From Pseudomonas orientalis (GTDB lineage Bacteria > Pseudomonadota > Gammaproteobacteria > Pseudomonadales > Pseudomonadaceae): a DNA stretch of 64,000 nucleotides. Below are positions 35,538-46,305 of this stretch, in pieces; within the stretch, counting starts at the first letter, position 1; the number at the start of each line of letters is the position of its first letter. The notes under the pieces are model-generated. The model had not been told where the DNA came from and did no database searches. It worked only from the letters and a program-made list of their open reading frames with translations. Made by a program: the position numbers and the translations under genes. The stretch is from the NCBI RefSeq assembly GCF_022807995.1, contig NZ_CP094351.1:4635501-4699500 (forward strand), in the 5' to 3' direction.

Positions 35538-37352
35538 ATGAACGAACAACAGATCTTGTTGGCTTTCGGCGGTATCGGTGTGGCCGCGCTTGGCTGCCAA
35601 TGGCTGGCCTGGCGCCTGAAATTGCCGGCGATTCTGTTTCTGTTATTGAGCGGAATCCTGGCGGGGCCGATACTCGGCTGGCTCGACCCGCAGGAAATGT
35701 TCGGCCCGCTGCTGATGCCATTGGTGTCACTGGCCGTCGCACTGATCCTGTTCGAGGGCAGCCTGACGCTGCACCTGTCGGAATGGAAGGAAATCGGCAG
35801 CGTGGTGCACCGACTGGTGACCCTTGGTGCGCTGACGACCTGGGCGGTGATCACCCTGGCAACCCACTGGTTGCTGGGTTTCGACTGGATGCTGGCGCTG
35901 CTGTTCGGCACCCTGACGCTGGTAACCGGCCCGACTGTCATCGTGCCCATGCTGCGCGTGGTACGCCCCAAGGCGTCTATCGCCAATATCCTGCGCTGGG
36001 AAGGCATTGTCATCGACCCTATCGGTGCGCTGCTGGCGGTAGTGGTCTACAGCTTTATCATCGCCAGCGCATCGGGCGACGGACTGAGTCACAGCCTGCT
36101 GACCTTTGGCGGCGTCATCCTGTGCGGCAGCCTGTTCGGGATTGTCGGGGGCTGGGTACTGGGTTTGGTCATGCGTCGCCAGTGGTTGCCGGAATACCTG
36201 CATAACCTGGCAACCCTGGCGGCGGTACTGGGAGTCTTCATCGCCTCCAATGAGGTGATGCATGAGTCCGGCCTGCTGGCGGTGACGCTGATGGGCATGT
36301 GGATGGCCAACATGAAGGGCGTGGACGTGCGTCACATCCTGCACTTCAAGGAGAACCTCAGCGTCCTGTTGATTTCCGGCTTGTTTATCCTGCTGGCGGC
36401 GCGCCTGGACCTGAACGCACTGATCGCCCTGGGGCCGTTCGTACTGATTCTGCTGCTGATCATTCAGTTCATTGCGCGGCCGCTGAACGTTGCAGTGTCG
36501 ACTGTCGGCTCGAAGCTGAACTGGCGCGAACGCGCACTGCTGGCGTGGATCGCCCCGCGCGGGATTGTGGCTGCGGCAGTGTCGGCGATTTTTGCGATCC
36601 GCCTGGATGAAGCCGGTCATGAAGGCGCGTTGTTGCTGGTGCCGCTGACGTTTGCGGTGATTATCGGCACGGTGGTGCTGCAAAGCGCGACTGCACGCCC
36701 TCTGGCCCGCCTGCTGAAAGTAGCCGAGCCCGCGCCCAGCGGCTTTCTGATCGTCGGCGCAAACGGCCCGGCACGCATCCTCGGCAAAGCCTTGCAACAG
36801 CTGGGCAGCCGCGTGCTGCTGACCGATTCAAGCTGGGAAAACATTCGCGCCAGCCGTATGGAAGGGTTGCCGACCTACTTCGGCAACCCGGCGTCACAGC
36901 ATGCCGAATCCCATCTGGACCTGGTCGGTCTTGGGCATTTGCTCGCGCTCTCGCCGTCCGGCGAATTGAATACCCTGGCCACCATGCGTTTTCGTCATGA
37001 CTTCGGGCATCGCCTGTTCGCCTTGGCCAACAGCCAGGAAAGCCGTCGCACCGACAAGCACCGGGCCAGCGGCGAGCACCGTGGGCACTTGCTGGGCAGC
37101 CAGCCGCTGAGCTACACCAAGCTCGCCAGCCTGCTGGGGCAAGGCGCCGAGCTGTACACCACCCACCTGACCGATGGGTTTGGCTGGAGCGACTATCAGG
37201 CACTGCACGGGGAACGGGCGACACTGCTGTTTGCCCGCGATAACAGCGGCTGGGTGCATGTGGTCACGCCAGAGAGCGATTTGAAACCGCTTGCGGGATG
37301 GACCTTACTGGCAGTCATTCAGCCCGGTCAGGCCCAGGAACGCGCCGCATAA
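35538..37352 (+). CDS. CPA1-type sodium/proton antiporter with C-terminal nucleotide-binding-like domain
   Basis: The 604 residues carry about 12 membrane helices in residues 1-400, with CPA motifs ILFEGSLTL, VTGPTVIVPML and the ion-site ILRWEGIVIDPIGALLAV (Asp), plus WIAPRGIVAAAVSAIF. Residues about 405-600 form a soluble domain starting SGFLIVGANGPARILGKAL, a TrkA-N-like Rossmann fold that may sense a nucleotide. It should exchange Na+ (or K+) for H+. It is divergent from xerD and followed by a bidirectional terminator shared with rplS. Confidence 0.88.
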   Translation: MNEQQILLAFGGIGVAALGCQWLAWRLKLPAILFLLLSGILAGPILGWLDPQEMFGPLLMPLVSLAVALILFEGSLTLHLSEWKEIGSVVHRLVTLGALTTWAVITLATHWLLGFDWMLALLFGTLTLVTGPTVIVPMLRVVRPKASIANILRWEGIVIDPIGALLAVVVYSFIIASASGDGLSHSLLTFGGVILCGSLFGIVGGWVLGLVMRRQWLPEYLHNLATLAAVLGVFIASNEVMHESGLLAVTLMGMWMANMKGVDVRHILHFKENLSVLLISGLFILLAARLDLNALIALGPFVLILLLIIQFIARPLNVAVSTVGSKLNWRERALLAWIAPRGIVAAAVSAIFAIRLDEAGHEGALLLVPLTFAVIIGTVVLQSATARPLARLLKVAEPAPSGFLIVGANGPARILGKALQQLGSRVLLTDSSWENIRASRMEGLPTYFGNPASQHAESHLDLVGLGHLLALSPSGELNTLATMRFRHDFGHRLFALANSQESRRTDKHRASGEHRGHLLGSQPLSYTKLASLLGQGAELYTTHLTDGFGWSDYQALHGERATLLFARDNSGWVHVVTPESDLKPLAGWTLLAVIQPGQAQERAA

Positions 37353-37363
37353 ATCGCAGGCAC

Positions 37364-37391
37364 AAAAAAGCAGCCCGCAGGCTGCTTTTTT
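37364..37391. terminator. Bidirectional intrinsic terminator (antiporter / rplS)
   Basis: AAAAAAGCAGCC-CGCA-GGCTGCTTTTTT, a perfect 12-base-pair stem with A/T runs on both sides, lies between two convergent genes. Confidence 0.93.
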
Positions 37392-37410
37392 CTGCATCGG
37401 GAACCTGGAC

Positions 37411-37761
37411 TTAAGCCAGTTTTTCCTTGATGCGAGCTGCTTTACCGGACAGGTCACGCAGGTAGTACAGCTTGGCTTTGCGTACGTCACCGCGACGTTT
37501 CACAGCCATGCTGTCGATTTGCGGGCTGTAGGTCTGGAAAGTACGCTCTACGCCAACACCGTTGGAGATTTTACGAACAGTGAAAGCACTGTTCACACCA
37601 CGGTTACGCTTGGCGATTACCACGCCTTCGAACGCTTGCAGACGCGAACGGTCGCCTTCCTTCACTTTCACCTGAACGACAATGGTGTCGCCCGGGGCAA
37701 AGGTAGGGATCTCTTTGGTCATCTGCTCTGCTTCGAGTGCAAGGATGATTTTGTTAGTCAT
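37411..37761 (-). CDS. rplS: 50S ribosomal protein L19
   Basis: The 116 residues are the normal length, with conserved [37 protein letters not shown] and [26 protein letters not shown] precedes the ATG. It is the last gene of the rpsP-rimM-trmD-rplS operon and sits next to a strong terminator. It stabilises 30S/50S contacts. Confidence 0.98.
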
Positions 37762-37806
37762 GCTGTGCTCCTAAGGTAAGTCAATGGACCTACCATCGAT
37801 ACGTTG

Positions 37807-38559
37807 TTAACTATCGTCCCGCGCGAGGATGTATTCCTCGAGCAGCTTCTTCTCTTCTCCAGAAAGCGAGCGGCTATCCAGAAGATCGGCGCGTCGTTCA
37901 TAGGTCCGACCAAGGGACTGCTGTAAACGCCAACGCCGGATGTGTGCGTGATTGCCACTTAGCAATACGTCGGGAACACGCTGATCCGCATACACCTCCG
38001 GTCGGGTGTAGTGCGGGCAATCCAGCAAACCATCCGTGAAGGAATCTTCCTCCGCGGAGTCCGCATGCCCTAAAGCTCCAGGCAGCAGTCGTGTAACCGC
38101 ATCTATCAGGACCATCGCCGGCAGCTCGCCGCCAGACAGGACATAGTCCCCAATCGACCACTCTTCATCGACATGAGCCTCAATAAAACGCTCGTCAATG
38201 CCTTCATAGCGACCGGCAATCAGGATCAGTGCATCCTCATTCGCCAGTTCGCGGACCCCAGCCTGTTTCAGCTGACGGCCCTGAGGGGACAGGTAAATCA
38301 CCTTCGCCTTCTCCCCGGCGGCTGCCTTGGCCTGAACCAATGCATCTTCCAGGGGCTTGATCTTCATCACCATGCCCGGGCCACCGCCAAATGGGCGATC
38401 GTCCACAGTGTGATGTCGATCCGTCGTGTAGTCTCGCGGGTTCCAACAGGTGAGCTGCAAGAGCCCCTGTTTCACCGCCCGACTGGTGATGCCGTACTCG
38501 CTGATGGCGGAGAACATCTCGGGAAACAAACTGATCACTTCAATGCGCAAATTAGCCAC
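37807..38559 (-). CDS. trmD: tRNA (guanosine(37)-N1)-methyltransferase TrmD
   Basis: The GTG start at 38559 gives 250 residues ((M)ANLRIEVISLFPEMF), which matches the family; it lies two bases after the rimM stop. SPOUT-fold knot motifs are visible: HHTVDDRPFGGGPGMVMKIKP and LIAGRYEGIDERFIEAHVDEEWSIGDYVLSGGELPAM. It methylates G37 of tRNAs to prevent frameshifting. The GTG start and close spacing suggest coupling to rimM. Confidence 0.96.
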   Translation of the reverse strand: MANLRIEVISLFPEMFSAISEYGITSRAVKQGLLQLTCWNPRDYTTDRHHTVDDRPFGGGPGMVMKIKPLEDALVQAKAAAGEKAKVIYLSPQGRQLKQAGVRELANEDALILIAGRYEGIDERFIEAHVDEEWSIGDYVLSGGELPAMVLIDAVTRLLPGALGHADSAEEDSFTDGLLDCPHYTRPEVYADQRVPDVLLSGNHAHIRRWRLQQSLGRTYERRADLLDSRSLSGEEKKLLEEYILARDDS

Positions 38560-38561
38560 GC

Positions 38562-39098
38562 CTAGAAGTCCGCGTCCCATTCCACCTTCATCTCACCCGC
38601 TGCCAGGTCGACGGCCAACACGCACTGCCCGGTATAGGGCAACAGGCGTTCGCGATCATCCAGGCTGCCAGCGCAAGGCTTGACCACCATTACATCATTG
38701 GCGCCGGTTTCCAGAAGGTGATCGATTTTTCCGAGCAGTTGCCCGAGTTGATCAATAACCTTCAGACCTTCAAGCTGGTACCAGTAGTACTCGCCGTCGG
38801 TCAATTCAGGGAACAGGTTGCGCGGCACGCAGATCTCATAACCGGCCAGAAGACGCGCTTCTTCACGATCATCAAGACCCTTGAGCTTTGCGACCAGGAA
38901 CTTGTCGCTCCCGCGTCCACTGACCAGCTCGACCTGTTTCACGCTGCCTTCGCGCTTGAGCGTCCAGGTTTTGTACTGCAACAGGTTTTCGGTCGGATCA
39001 GTAAAGGAATACACCTTCACTTCGCCGCGAACGCCATGAACAGAGTAAATCTTGCCGATAACGATCAAATCATCAGCAACAGCTGGCGTCGCGTTCAT
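38562..39098 (-). CDS. rimM: 16S rRNA processing protein RimM
   Basis: The 178 residues begin with the RimM N-domain (VIGKIYSVHGVRGEVKVYSFTDP) and carry a PRC-barrel C-domain (GEYYWYQLEGLKVIDQLGQLLGKIDHLLETGANDVMVV). It helps mature the 30S head near S19/S13. It lies 5 bases downstream of rpsP and 2 bases upstream of trmD. Confidence 0.96.
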   Translation of the reverse strand: MNATPAVADDLIVIGKIYSVHGVRGEVKVYSFTDPTENLLQYKTWTLKREGSVKQVELVSGRGSDKFLVAKLKGLDDREEARLLAGYEICVPRNLFPELTDGEYYWYQLEGLKVIDQLGQLLGKIDHLLETGANDVMVVKPCAGSLDDRERLLPYTGQCVLAVDLAAGEMKVEWDADF

Positions 39099-39103
39099 AT
39101 TGC

Positions 39104-39355
39104 TCAGGCTGCGGCCTTAGCCGAGTCTTTCAACAGCTTGGCAACGCGCTCGGATGGCTGTGCACCAACGCTCAGCCAGTAGGCTACGCGCTCTTGGTTC
39201 ACGGACAGACGAACTTCCTGACCGCGAGCGATCGGGTTGAAGAAACCAACTTGTTCCTTGTGAGAGCCGTCACGTGGGTTGCGGCTGTCAGTTACGGTCA
39301 AGTGGTAAAACGGGCGCTTTTTGGAGCCGCCAAGGGCAAGACGGATTGTTAGCAT
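39104..39355 (-). CDS. rpsP: 30S ribosomal protein S16
   Basis: The 83 residues begin MLTIRLALGGSKKRPFYHL, with VTDSRNPRDGSHKEQVGFFNP, all typical of S16. It is the first gene of the rpsP-rimM-trmD-rplS operon; the promoter should lie in the 39356-39606 gap, where an AT-rich segment is seen near 39425-39460. Confidence 0.98.
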   Translation of the reverse strand: MLTIRLALGGSKKRPFYHLTVTDSRNPRDGSHKEQVGFFNPIARGQEVRLSVNQERVAYWLSVGAQPSERVAKLLKDSAKAAA

Positions 39356-39606
39356 GTGAACATCGTTCCTGTAGTCGGTGCTGCAAATCTAAATGCACAG
39401 CGGGCATAGGTGCCCGAAAGGCCGCATATTCTAAGGAATATCCGGACTTTTGCAAATGTCTTTTTCCGGCGCCTACCAGCGTGCCATTCAGATCTGCTAT
39501 AGAGCCGTCGGTTAAAACGGCAAGTCAGCGCCCGCCAATGGCGGGTTTGCTGGAGATCCCGCATCCCTGCGGGTCGAAGCGCAAGCAGGGCCTGCGCTCG
39601 AATTCT

Positions 39607-40983
<1,377 letters not shown>

Positions 40984-41217
40984 GCGCGATCCTTTCAGGC
41001 CCTATTCAACGATATGCATTGGTAGACCGAGGTAATGGCGGCCCAGGCTGCGGTAAATCGCTATTAAACATAGCGCTCGGCGAGCCTGCAGCGTGGGCAG
41101 GTCGCGGATTATAGCGAAGACTGCGCCCATGCACACCCGCTGTCTGGTGCGGGAGTCTTTCGTGCAGCGCGGGTGTGTGCCAAACTCAGCGCCTTTCGGG
41201 CTTGTCTATCAGGATTT

Positions 41218-42030
41218 ATGCTCCCCTTGTCACCCAGTTTGCTATCCAGTCTCGCCGCCGCCATCGTGTATGCCGCTGCGACCCTCTATCAGGGCACTCG
41301 TCTGGCCCAAGGCGCCAAAGCGGACAAACGTCTGCTGACAGGCCTTGGCGTCCTCGCCCTGCTGGCCCATGCCGCCAGTCTGTTTACGCACCTGATGACC
41401 CCGGTGGGCCTGGGCCTGGATTTTTTCAGCGCCGCCAGCCTGATCGCCGCCGCCGTCATCGCACTGACACTGCTGGCGTGCTACCGGATTCCGGTCGAAA
41501 ACCTGCTCGTACTGCTGTTCCCGCTGGGCATGCTCACGGTGCTGCTGGCGCAATTCGCCCCCACCGGCACCGTACAGGTGATCGATGAAGAGCCGGGCAT
41601 TCTCGCGCATATCCTGTTGTCGATCCTCGCCTACGGCATGTTCACCATTGCAGTGTTCCAGTCCCTGCTGGTGCTGCTGCAAGACCACCAGCTCAAGCAC
41701 AAGCACCCGTCCGGGCTGATCAAGAACTTCCCACCGCTGCAAACCATGGAAAGCCTGCTGTTCGGGTTCCTGTGGGCCGGCTGGACCTTGTTGTCGCTGT
41801 CGCTGATCTCCGGCTGGCTGTTCGTCGAGAACCTGTTCGCCCAGCACCTGGTGCACAAGACCTTGCTGGCCTGCCTGGCCTGGATCGTGTTCAGTGTGTT
41901 GCTGTGGGGCCGCAACCGCCTCGGCTGGCGCGGGCACAAGGCTATCCGCTGGACCCTGGCCGGTTTCTGCTTGCTGATGCTGGCCTATTTCGGCAGCAAG
42001 CTGGTTCGCGAATACATCCTGCATATCTGA
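41218..42030 (+). CDS. CcsA/YpjD-like cytochrome c assembly family membrane protein
   Basis: The ATG at 41218 with AGGA seven bases before gives 270 residues; the frame to 41173 is not used. About eight membrane helices; the segment VIDEEPGILAHILLSILAYGMFTIAVFQSLLVL is typical of the CcmC/CcsA heme-handling superfamily, but no WWD motif is obvious. It is divergent from ffh, the standard neighbourhood in gammaproteobacteria. The role is unclear; a link to cytochrome c maturation is only by family name. The next gene starts 12 bases later. Confidence 0.85.
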   Translation: MLPLSPSLLSSLAAAIVYAAATLYQGTRLAQGAKADKRLLTGLGVLALLAHAASLFTHLMTPVGLGLDFFSAASLIAAAVIALTLLACYRIPVENLLVLLFPLGMLTVLLAQFAPTGTVQVIDEEPGILAHILLSILAYGMFTIAVFQSLLVLLQDHQLKHKHPSGLIKNFPPLQTMESLLFGFLWAGWTLLSLSLISGWLFVENLFAQHLVHKTLLACLAWIVFSVLLWGRNRLGWRGHKAIRWTLAGFCLLMLAYFGSKLVREYILHI

Positions 42031-42042
42031 CGAGCGGCGATC

Positions 42043-43281
42043 ATGGACAACTTGCCCCTTGGGCCGATGCTCGCCGTAATTGCCCTGCTGATTTTATGGG
42101 CGGCGCTGTTTACCGCCATCGAAGCAGCACAGCAACATCTGTTGGCCCTGCGCCCAGGCACCCGCCAGGGTGACAAGGCTGCCGCACGCCTGAGCTTCCC
42201 GCGCCACAGCCTGATCCTGTGCAACAGCCTGTGCCGCGCAGCCGTGGTCATTCTCTGCACACTGCTGGCGATCTACGCCTGGGCGCAGAACGGGCCATGG
42301 CTGGGCTGGCTGATCGCCTGCGCGCTGCTGCTGATCCTCGCCGACTACCTGCCCCGCGCCCTGGCCACCCGCAATCCGCACGCCATCCTGGGTTTCGGCA
42401 ATGCGCTTTTGGGCGTACCGCTGAAAATCCTCTATCCCGCGGCCTGGCTGCTCAATGGCATCAGCCTGATGTTGCTGCGCCCGTTCGCGCGCAAGGCCGG
42501 CGTGGTGAAAAACAGCGACGAACCCTCGTCCGAGCACCACGACGAACCGCAACATGATGCCGATCAAGCGCATATGCCCGGCATGCCCGGCATCCATGCC
42601 CTGGACAACATCACCGTCAATGACATCCTGGTGCCGCGCAGTGAAGTGGACGGCATCAACCTGGATGACGCGATCGAAGACATCATCGAACAACTGCGCA
42701 CTTCCCAGCGCACGCGGCTGCCGGTGTTCCACAGCGACATCAACCAGGTCGAAGCGGTGCTCAACACACGGCAGGTCCAGCATCTGCTGGCCGACGCCAG
42801 CCTGACCAAGGAAGCACTGCTGGCCGCCTGCCACGAACCCTACTTCGTGCCGGAAAGCACACCGTTGCAGCTGCAACTGCTCAATTTCCACAAGCAGCAG
42901 CGTCGCCTGGGCATGGTGGTGGACGAGTACGGCGAAGTGCTGGGCATCGTGACCCTGGAAGACATCCTGGAAGAAATCGTCGGCGAATTCGAAAGCGATC
43001 AGACGGTGGATAACCCGCACATCGAAGCCCAGCCCGATGGCCGCTACATCATCGACGGCGCAGCTTCGATCCGTGAACTGAACAAAAGCCTGGGCTGGCA
43101 CCTGCCCAGCGACGGCCCCAAGACCCTCAATGGCCTGGTGACCGAGGCGCTGGAGACGATTCCAGACTGCGCGGTGTGCCTGAAGATTGGCCGCTATCGC
43201 CTGGAAATCCTCGAGACCGAGGACAACCGGGTAAGCAAGGTGCTGATCTGGCATACCAGCCACGTGCCCGTCGCCGCATAA
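42043..43281 (+). CDS. CNNM/DUF21-CBS-CorC_HlyC membrane protein (hemolysin-related)
   Basis: The 412 residues have three to four N-terminal helices (DUF21/CNNM, about 1-150), a His/Asp-rich linker (SSEHHDEPQHDADQAHMPGMPGIH), a CBS pair (VNDILVPRSEVDGINLDD ... RRLGMVVDEYGEVLGIVTLEDILEEIVGEF) and a C-terminal CorC transporter-associated domain. Relatives export Mg2+ or other divalent cations. The His-rich linker could bind metal; this is inference. It lies 12 bases after the CcsA-like gene, so one operon is likely. Confidence 0.88.
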   Translation: MDNLPLGPMLAVIALLILWAALFTAIEAAQQHLLALRPGTRQGDKAAARLSFPRHSLILCNSLCRAAVVILCTLLAIYAWAQNGPWLGWLIACALLLILADYLPRALATRNPHAILGFGNALLGVPLKILYPAAWLLNGISLMLLRPFARKAGVVKNSDEPSSEHHDEPQHDADQAHMPGMPGIHALDNITVNDILVPRSEVDGINLDDAIEDIIEQLRTSQRTRLPVFHSDINQVEAVLNTRQVQHLLADASLTKEALLAACHEPYFVPESTPLQLQLLNFHKQQRRLGMVVDEYGEVLGIVTLEDILEEIVGEFESDQTVDNPHIEAQPDGRYIIDGAASIRELNKSLGWHLPSDGPKTLNGLVTEALETIPDCAVCLKIGRYRLEILETEDNRVSKVLIWHTSHVPVAA

Positions 43282-43302
43282 CCTTCTATAAAACCACAAT
43301 CC

Positions 43303-43395
43303 AATGTGGGAGGGGACTTGCCCCCGATAGCGGTGTGTCAGTCACTGCATCAGGTGACTGACACACCGCTATCGGGAGCAAGCCCCCTCCCACAT
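43303..43395. repeat. REPIN with two base changes
   Basis: AATGTGGGAGGGGACTTGCC on the left and ATCGGGAGCAAGCCCCCTCC on the right differ from the common form by one base each. The inner arms GGTGTGTCAGTCAC/GTGACTGACACACC pair perfectly. Confidence 0.9.
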
Positions 43396-43419
43396 GTTGA
43401 TTTGCGGCGCGGCTGTCAC

Positions 43420-43449
43420 TTGTTGTAACTGCGAACCTCTTCCTATAAT
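43420..43449 (+). promoter_or_regulatory. Candidate sigma-70 promoter for the MFS gene
   Basis: TATAAT at 43444-43449 has TTGTTG 18 bases upstream (43420-43425). If used, the transcript would have a leader of about 180 bases before the ATG at 43639, in which no known riboswitch was recognised. Confidence 0.45.
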
Positions 43450-43638
43450 CCCTGCGGCTTACCCAAGCCCCCGCCCGACCGCGTGCTACCCGCACTCAGC
43501 GCGTCCAGGCAGCGCTTTACCATGTCTGACCGGTGTTTGCTCCCATCCCGAGCCGCTCCGCGCACACCCCTGATCCATGGGTGTACGACCAATAATAATC
43601 CGCGTCCAAACGCGCAATGACCGTCAGGGATTACCGCC

Positions 43639-44949
43639 ATGAGCACGACCTATAACCAGGCCGCAACCGCCGCCCCGACCAACTCGACGGCCCGCGTTGC
43701 GACCGCGAGCATCGTCGGCACCGCCATCGAGTTCTACGACTTCTATATCTACGCCACGGCTGCCGCGCTGGTGATCGGCCCGGTGTTCTTCCCGCAGACG
43801 TCCGGCACCGCCCAGATGCTGGCGTCGTTCCTGACTTTCGGCATCGCTTTTATCGCCCGCCCGCTGGGCTCGGCGCTGTTCGGCCACTTTGGCGACCGTA
43901 TCGGCCGCAAGTCGACACTGGTGGCCTCGCTGCTGCTGATGGGCGTGTGTACCACCCTGATCGGCTTGCTGCCCGGCTACGACAGCATTGGCGCCTGGGC
44001 ACCGATCCTGTTGTGTGTATTGCGCTTCGGCCAAGGCTTGGGGCTGGGAGGGGAATGGGGTGGCGCAGCCTTGCTGGCGACCGAGAACGCGCCCAAAGGC
44101 AAACGCGCCTGGTTCGGTATGTTCCCGCAACTGGGCCCGTCGATTGGCTTTTTGGCGGCCAATGGTTTGTTCCTGATTCTGGCCATGAGCCTGAACGACG
44201 AGCAGTTCCGCAGTTGGGGCTGGCGCATTCCGTTCATCCTCAGCGCGGCGCTGGTGATGGTCGGCCTGTACGCACGGCTCAAGCTGCACGAGACGCCCGT
44301 ATTCGCCAATGCCGTGGCCCATGAAAAACCGGTGAAGGTGCCGCTGGTGGAACTGTTCAGCCAGCATTGGTTGCCGGTGCTGCTGGGCGCCGCGTCGATG
44401 GTGGTGTGCTATGCGCTGTTCTATATCACCACGGCGTTTTCCCTGAGTTACGGGGTGTCGACCCTCGGCTACAGCCGCGAAACCTTCCTCGGTCTGCTGT
44501 GTTTTGCGGTGCTGTTCATGGGCCTGGCGACGCCGTTGGCGGCGCTGGCCAGCGACCGCTACGGGCGCAAGCCGGTGCTGATCGTCGGCGCGATCCTGGC
44601 GATGCTGTCGGGCTTTACCATGGAGCCGCTGCTGACCCACGGTTCGACCTGGGCCGTGGCGCTGTTCCTGGCGCTGGAGCTGTTCCTGATGGGCGTGACC
44701 TTCGCGCCGATGGGTGCGCTGCTGCCGGAACTGTTCCCGACCCGCGTGCGTTATACCGGCGCGTCGGCGGCGTACAACCTGGGTGGGATCGTGGGCGCGT
44801 CGGCGGCACCGTTCTTCGCGACCAAGCTGGTGGCGATGGGCGGGCTGAGTTATGTCGGGGGGTATGTGTCGGCGGCAGCGTTGCTGAGCTTGATTGCGGT
44901 GCTGTGCCTGAAGGAGACGCGGGATAATGATTTGAACAAGGTCGCCTGA
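43639..44949 (+). CDS. MFS metabolite:proton symporter (ProP/ShiA type)
   Basis: The 436 residues carry 12 membrane helices and the metabolite:H+ symporter motifs ASIVGTAIEFYDFYIYATAAALV, RPLGSALFGHFGDRIGRKSTL and FGQGLGLGGEWGGAALLA. AGGG precedes the ATG. The family imports compatible solutes, shikimate, alpha-ketoglutarate and similar acids; the substrate is not deducible. It is a single gene with a REPIN upstream and a second-family REP pair downstream. Confidence 0.9.
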   Translation: MSTTYNQAATAAPTNSTARVATASIVGTAIEFYDFYIYATAAALVIGPVFFPQTSGTAQMLASFLTFGIAFIARPLGSALFGHFGDRIGRKSTLVASLLLMGVCTTLIGLLPGYDSIGAWAPILLCVLRFGQGLGLGGEWGGAALLATENAPKGKRAWFGMFPQLGPSIGFLAANGLFLILAMSLNDEQFRSWGWRIPFILSAALVMVGLYARLKLHETPVFANAVAHEKPVKVPLVELFSQHWLPVLLGAASMVVCYALFYITTAFSLSYGVSTLGYSRETFLGLLCFAVLFMGLATPLAALASDRYGRKPVLIVGAILAMLSGFTMEPLLTHGSTWAVALFLALELFLMGVTFAPMGALLPELFPTRVRYTGASAAYNLGGIVGASAAPFFATKLVAMGGLSYVGGYVSAAALLSLIAVLCLKETRDNDLNKVA

Positions 44950-44960
44950 TAGTCAAAAAC

Positions 44961-45046
44961 TGTAGGAGCGAGCTTGCTCGCGAAAAAGGTACATCCGACA
45001 TCGCAAGGTGCCTGAAATACCTTCGCGAGCAAGCTCGCTCCTACAG
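44961..45046. repeat. REP doublet, TGTAGGAGCGAGCTTGCTCGCG family
   Basis: TGTAGGAGCGAGCTTGCTCG at 44961 and its complement ending at 45046 face each other. It fills the gap between the MFS gene and purT (convergent). Confidence 0.9.
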
Positions 45047-45054
45047 GGGCCGTT

Positions 45055-46236
45055 TTAGAGCTCTACAACAATGGCCTGGGAAGCCCGGGTCGCCTTGGCC
45101 CGAGCAGCCTCAATCGACTCATCCCGTGCCAGCGCCACGCCCATACGGCGCTGGCCGTTCACTTCTGGCTTGCCAAACAGACGCAACGCCGTATCCGGCT
45201 CGCTCAACGCAGCACCCAGGTTGGCGAACGCGGTCTGGGTCGACTGCCCCTCCACCAGAATCACCGCCGAAGCCGAAGGCCCGAACTGGCGGATCAACGG
45301 GATCGGCAGGCCCAGGATGGCGCGAGCGTGCAACGCAAACTGCGACAGGTCTTGAGAAATCAGGGTCACCAGGCCGGTGTCATGGGGGCGCGGCGAGACT
45401 TCGCTGAACCACACCTGATCGCCCTTGATGAACAATTCCACGCCGAACAGGCCGCGACCACCGAGGGCCTCGGTCACTGCCTTGGCAACCCGCTCGGATT
45501 CGGCCAGGGCAACCGGGCTCATGGCCTGTGGCTGCCAGGACTCCTGATAGTCGCCCTTCTCCTGGCGGTGGCCGACCGGCGCGCAGAACGTAGTGCCGTC
45601 GACATGGCGCACAGTCAGCAAAGTGATTTCGTAGTCGAAATCGATAAAGCCTTCGATGATCACCCGGCCTTTGCCCGCACGCCCGCCTTCCTGGGCATAG
45701 TCCCAGGCTTTCTGCACATCGTCCGCGCTGCGCAGCAGGCTCTGGCCCTTGCCCGACGAACTCATCACTGGCTTGACCACACACGGGAAACCCAGGTCCT
45801 GCACGGCCTTGCTGTAGTCTTCGAAGGTGTCGGCGAAATGGTACGGCGAGGTCGGCAGGTCCAGCTCTTCAGCGGCCAGGCGACGGATGCCTTCGCGGTT
45901 CATGGTCAGCGAGGTGGCGCGCGCGGTCGGGATCACGGTGAAGCCTTCGGCTTCCAGCTCAACCAGGGTCGCCGTGGCGATGGCTTCGATTTCCGGCACG
46001 ATAAAATGCGGCTTCTCCGCCTCGATCACCGCGCGCAACGCGGCACCATCGAGCATGTTGATCACATGGCTGCGGTGCGCCACCTGCATGGCCGGCGCAT
46101 TGGCGTAGCGATCCACGGCAATCACTTCAACGCCCAGGCGTTGCAGTTCGATTACCACTTCCTTGCCCAGCTCACCGCAGCCACACAGCAAAACGCGGGT
46201 CGCGGTTGGCGACAATGGAGTTCCGATTCGGGTCAT
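45055..46236 (-). CDS. purT: Formate-dependent phosphoribosylglycinamide formyltransferase PurT
   Basis: The 393 residues are full length. ATP-grasp features: N-domain VLLCGCGELGKEVVIELQRLG, central FPCVVKPVMSSSGKGQSLLRS, and metal site GVELFIKGDQVWFSEVSPRPHDTGLVTL. It converts GAR plus formate and ATP to FGAR, the N10-formyl-THF-independent route of purine synthesis. It is single and convergent with the MFS gene. purL lies about 13 kb away in this window. Confidence 0.97.
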   Translation of the reverse strand: MTRIGTPLSPTATRVLLCGCGELGKEVVIELQRLGVEVIAVDRYANAPAMQVAHRSHVINMLDGAALRAVIEAEKPHFIVPEIEAIATATLVELEAEGFTVIPTARATSLTMNREGIRRLAAEELDLPTSPYHFADTFEDYSKAVQDLGFPCVVKPVMSSSGKGQSLLRSADDVQKAWDYAQEGGRAGKGRVIIEGFIDFDYEITLLTVRHVDGTTFCAPVGHRQEKGDYQESWQPQAMSPVALAESERVAKAVTEALGGRGLFGVELFIKGDQVWFSEVSPRPHDTGLVTLISQDLSQFALHARAILGLPIPLIRQFGPSASAVILVEGQSTQTAFANLGAALSEPDTALRLFGKPEVNGQRRMGVALARDESIEAARAKATRASQAIVVEL

Positions 46237-46305
46237 CTCAGGTCCTCAGGGGAGCGGATCATGGGGAGAAAGGCCGGCATTTTACATGAACTGCAAAAAT
46301 TGGCC

